This document shows positions 60,419 to 64,000 of a stretch of 64,000 nucleotides of DNA, one piece after another. The number at the start of each line of letters is the position of its first letter. Within the stretch, counting starts at the first letter, position 1. Origin of the DNA: Dipetalonema caudispina (taxonomy: Eukaryota; Nematoda; Chromadorea; Rhabditida; Onchocercidae); NCBI GenBank assembly GCA_013365325.1, contig JABVXV010000085.1, forward strand, positions 144,904 to 208,903, read 5' to 3'. A model generated the notes under the pieces. It was not told the origin of the DNA, ran no database searches, and saw nothing but the letters and a program-made list of their open reading frames with translations. Both the position numbers and the translations under genes were made by a program.

Positions 60419-62295
60419 TCATTTTCCAAATCTAATAGTGATGGCTGGATGAATATGACGTTTGTTTCTACACAATAACCGTTTGAAATCTTGAATTGCA
60501 GCATTTCGAAGATCTCGTTGTCGATACATGAATAACACTACCATATTAAAGGAATTCAAAAGAGGTAAATATACGCAACACATAACAGTGATCCGTGACC
60601 TCGTATTATCCAACACATAAATACATTGCACTATTGATGGTACCACAACGAGAACTGTAAAAATATGAAAATATGAGTCAAAAAACAAAAGTGTGACAGG
60701 CAATAACTATGATAAATATCAGTGCAAAAAAAAGGATTCAATTAGATCACTTCTACATTTTCTAGATCCTTTTGACATTAAAGAAGCTACAAATAAAACG
60801 TATGTTGGTATAATCAATTTCCTGTCTAAAAGTTAAAGAATAACTTTGGTAACTTTAGTACTAAAATTGTGATAACTTCGCTTTTATCTGCACAACTGTT
60901 CATAATAATGCATTATACAGGAACATACAAAATGTAAAACAACAAGAGATCAATGATGTTTGGGTGTATCGCTTTTGATTCTTGAGAAAATTAGTCAAAT
61001 TGCGATTATATGAATAACTTGAAAGGAATTGAGCGCCAAACTTCCTGCAAGAGATATAAATAAAATTAGCATCGTGACACAATCACCAGTTTTTACTGTA
61101 TCGGTCAATGACATTTTAAAAGATGCAAACTTTCTTTAAGCCATACTTGTTCAACATGATAACAACGATAACCATCAGAATAATACTAAATAATGAAGCT
61201 GTCGAACTCATTATCGTTAGAGTGACATAAAAATTAGAGTTGTATACGTCCTGCAGCCTGCAACATTCATCTTTATTAGATTTTTAAAGTGAAGAAACAG
61301 CCTAAAAATATTACATTAAAAGGTTTCAACCATGTCGGGGAAATATATTGATTCAAAGCAAAATGTCCTCTCTTCATGCGCTTTAAAATATTAAAATGAT
61401 TGAAATGGCAGAAAATGTCGAAAATTGGAAAAGTTAAAAGTAAAATCATTTCTGTGAAGCAATAAATTTAATCATTGTAACTTACAAGCAGAAGTGAGAT
61501 ATATATCGTACTGGTTCAATCAAACTTGCTACAGCGGTAAGAGTCACTACAGTGACAGTAACTGTGTATTGTATGGCAATTAATGAGTATGCTATTTGTT
61601 TACTGTGAGTATAGTAATATATTGGGAATGCTACAACACAAAGCCTTTCCACGCTGTTCATTAACAAACTCAATCCATTCAGAACAAACATTGTTAGGAG
61701 AAAGATGGGTACCTAAAATTTTACTTGTTGAATTCACAGCACCACAATGGCAATAATTTTATTAATTTACAACCGCAATCCTAAAATATATGAAGCACAT
61801 TTACTTGGTTTCTTTTAACTTTTCAGCACATTGTTTTAAAATTTCTTCCTGCACCAAATGTTTTCTGAAAAATAAACATACATTAAGCACGCAGTCATGG
61901 TGAGCAATATGATGTTCTTCATTAGTAGAAATAATCATTCGTTTAGCACCCACCAATACGGCACTCATTCCGCTTAATCCATTGTTGAGAAATATAACTG
62001 CAAGAATCAGGTAGGGGAGCCTGAAATGCCTAAATGTATCCAAATGTTATCTGTGCACTGATTCATTGAAAAGTTTGAAATATTAAACGTAAACTACATT
62101 TAATGTATATCTTCATGTTAATCTTTTTTATAAGACGAATTACCTGAGTGCTTTACGTATCACCACAAGTAGGAAGATAGGTATATTGACCAATACCAGC
62201 ATTGGACCAATTATCAAATAACCGTATATATGCAAATAATGGCTCACAAATCTTTCAATATCAGTAAAGTTCCCAATGTTTACAGTAACATTCAT
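60419..62295 (-). CDS. Seven-transmembrane receptor, nematode rhodopsin-like/chemoreceptor type
   Basis: Six exons join in phase from the ATG at 62295 to the TGA at 60419: about 62145-62295, 61864-61994, 61485-61714, 61122-61265, about 60917-61047 and 60419-60660. The N-terminus MNVTVNIGNFTDIERFVSHY has two N-glycosylation sequons. TM1 is YLIIGPMLVLVNIPIFLLVV; TM2 includes PYLILAVIFLNNGLSGMSAV. TM3 ends in LLMNSVERLCVVAFPIYYYT, with ERL in place of the usual DRY and the basic/proline pattern of nematode receptors such as the SRSX group. TM4 (IQYTVTVTVVTLTAVASLIE), TM5 (MSSTASLFSIILMVIVVIML), TM6 and TM7 (LPLLNSFNMVVLFMY) follow, with a short basic tail ending RFGK. The subfamily and ligand cannot be set from sequence alone. 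An open frame just upstream is shifted by one base (see findings). Confidence 0.75.
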
Positions 62296-63721
62296 TGATA
62301 TATGTGGTAAAATATGTAGAATTAAAGTAATTAGTAGTGCCAGTAGAGATGTTCAACGTTGTAGTTATTCCTGCTGTAACATTCAAATCAACTAATGTTC
62401 CATGTAATAAGTCATTAATGCCAACAGCGATATTTTCCTGAAAAATTCTTCCATTGGTAGGACCGCAAAAATGTATCCTTCTGGTTTAAGCGTTCTGATT
62501 GTATAATATTTTTTTCATACGACATTTTAAGTTACATGCTAAATTCTTCTCGCAAGTTTTTGATATGAAAAGGATATGCATTGAAATGTGAAAGAATAAA
62601 TTACCTAAATTTTAGTGTCATTGAAGAATGCTGAAAATTCTTGCATGTATTTACAAGTAAAAAGAAAAAAAAAACTGCTAATCTGAGTCATACGATTATC
62701 TGTTGCAAACTAATTCGAAACGAAATTGTACTTAAGACAAAATCAGACCTGTAGTTCTTGAAAAAAATTTGTAAAAATTTGATAGATCTATTAATAAAGA
62801 ACTATTTTCAAATGAAACTTCACAACAAAATTCTGCCATTTGTTCAGGTTGTTTTTCAGACAATAAGTATTAATACCACCTCGTTATTGCAACGCTGCTA
62901 ATAAATTTATTAATCATTATAACCTGCCATTTAGCAAAGCAATTGCGTAGCTATAAATAAGAACTACGTCAAACACAAACTATTGTAGTTGTTAATTATT
63001 CTTCCACATTAGTTTTGGTTGATTAATCTTTCCAACGAAACTGGAAAAATTGCCAATCACAGGAAATGCTTTCTTGTTTTGATTAACAGCAATAACAAAT
63101 CTTACTTTAAAATCATATTTACGCTCATATTTTAGGAAACTTGACATCATCGACTTTGATTAGTAACTTCATTTTTTAATTAATCAGAGGTGAAAGAATT
63201 CCGTGATTTTCTTAGTATATTGAAAAGCAAAAAGAGACTTCATGATATCATTTTTAAACATCTACATAAGGTATTCGGATTCAAGTCAGGAAATTTTATA
63301 TTTTCAGCAACAAGGATACTCTAGAATAAATGAAACATTTTCCATTTTGACAGACAATCATATCGCAGTGATCCCTGTCGCGAAAATCGAAACAATTTAT
63401 AGTAATAAATATATTTAAATAATTAAAGTAATTAATGTTGTAGACATATTTCTCACTCAATTGATTCATCATACAAATTACAATTTAATGAATGTTACAA
63501 TATCAAATGTAACGAATCATTTTAGCTAGTTCTCATCTTTATTTCCAACTATCACACTTACATTCAATGGTTAAATTACCGAAAATCAATTCACATACAA
63601 ATGTTCCCAGTAGGATAAGTTATATTCATATGCTGTAATTAGCCCTTTCTTTATAAAACTCTTCCTATTATCCTTGTATCTAACAAGATTATACCATGAT
63701 ATGTAAATCACTCCCACTCCT

Positions 63722-63764
<43 letters not shown>

Positions 63765-64000
63765 TCATAGAAATTAGGACCATACAAAAAAGGACTTTTA
63801 ACATTATTTCTGTAGCTTGCTAGCATTTCAACTCCACCAGATTTATCTATTAACGTCTACTGACATTAATTCTTCTGTTAATCAATAAAACTTTTATTTA
63901 AATTATTTGTCTATGACATATGACTGAGGAGAATTGACTGATTCTATCATCTTTAAGAAAATACAAATTTCTTTCGTAACAATTCTTGCAATATACGAAT
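62296..64000. other. Upstream region of the receptor gene, no gene seen
   Basis: About 1.7 kb of AT-rich DNA. Apart from a 62260-62437 minus-strand frame that may belong to the receptor 5' end and a CT/AT microsatellite, I see no exon, RNA gene or repeat structure. Confidence 0.45.
63727..63764. repeat. (CT)13(AT)6 compound microsatellite
   Basis: An uninterrupted run of 13 CT units passes directly into 6 AT units. It is a simple repeat; no function is implied. Confidence 0.95.

Noticed and set aside
1..64000. CRISPR arrays, rRNA genes, insertion sequences or bacterial-type operons
   Set aside because: I saw no spaced repeats, no rRNA-like conserved blocks and no transposase; every confident gene has eukaryotic introns. 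tRNA genes were not systematically excluded by eye.

Overview
This is AT-rich nuclear DNA from a nematode, most likely a filarial/spirurid-type worm. The genes are split into many 50-250 bp exons by introns of roughly 60-900 bp. Introns end in TTTTCAG/TTTTTAG-type acceptors, and several genes have an acceptor directly in front of the start codon, as expected for spliced-leader trans-splicing. The proteins match widely conserved animal families. There are no bacterial operons, CRISPR arrays, rRNA genes or recognisable transposons. Exon joins were worked out by hand from reading frame, splice consensus and phase.

Layout. 1-17.4 kb is all minus strand: deoxyhypusine synthase (cut by the left edge), the Set1/MLL subunit ASH2 (12 exons, fully phased), and a very long ACF1/BAZ1-type remodeler subunit (WAC, DDT, WAKZ, PHD, bromodomain). 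17.4-22 kb looks empty by open reading frame but contains a minus-strand gene of short exons with a ninjurin-like membrane domain, plus two possible small peptides. 22.9-28.1 kb (plus) holds a calmodulin-lysine methyltransferase and a histone-fold CENP-S/MHF1 gene. Both seem to need the same first exon, with the methyltransferase lying inside the first intron of CENP-S. 28.1-31.8 kb is a very AT-rich gene-poor stretch. 31.9-33.5 kb (plus) is a secreted stand-alone hemopexin-like protein.

33.8-40.1 kb (minus) carries proteasome subunit alpha-7 followed 240 bp later by the ribosome-assembly WD40 protein Notchless/NLE1, an operon-like pair. 40.8-45.0 kb (plus) is an OFD1-like coiled-coil gene. 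45.5-47.9 kb (minus) is complex I subunit NDUFB6. 48.8-53.8 kb (plus) is the phenylalanyl-tRNA synthetase beta chain, with a perfect 18-bp hairpin in one intron, and 54.5-55.8 kb is TMCO1. 56.6-58.6 kb (minus) is a divergent casein kinase 2 beta paralogue, and 60.4-62.3 kb (minus) a seven-helix receptor. The last 1.7 kb shows no gene.

Most genes are housekeeping: translation (DHPS, FARSB), ribosome assembly (NLE1), protein turnover (PSMA3), respiration (NDUFB6), ER membrane (TMCO1) and chromatin (ASH2, ACF1-like, CENP-S). The less conserved items are the ninjurin-like gene, the shared-exon locus, the hemopexin protein, the CK2-beta paralogue and the receptor.
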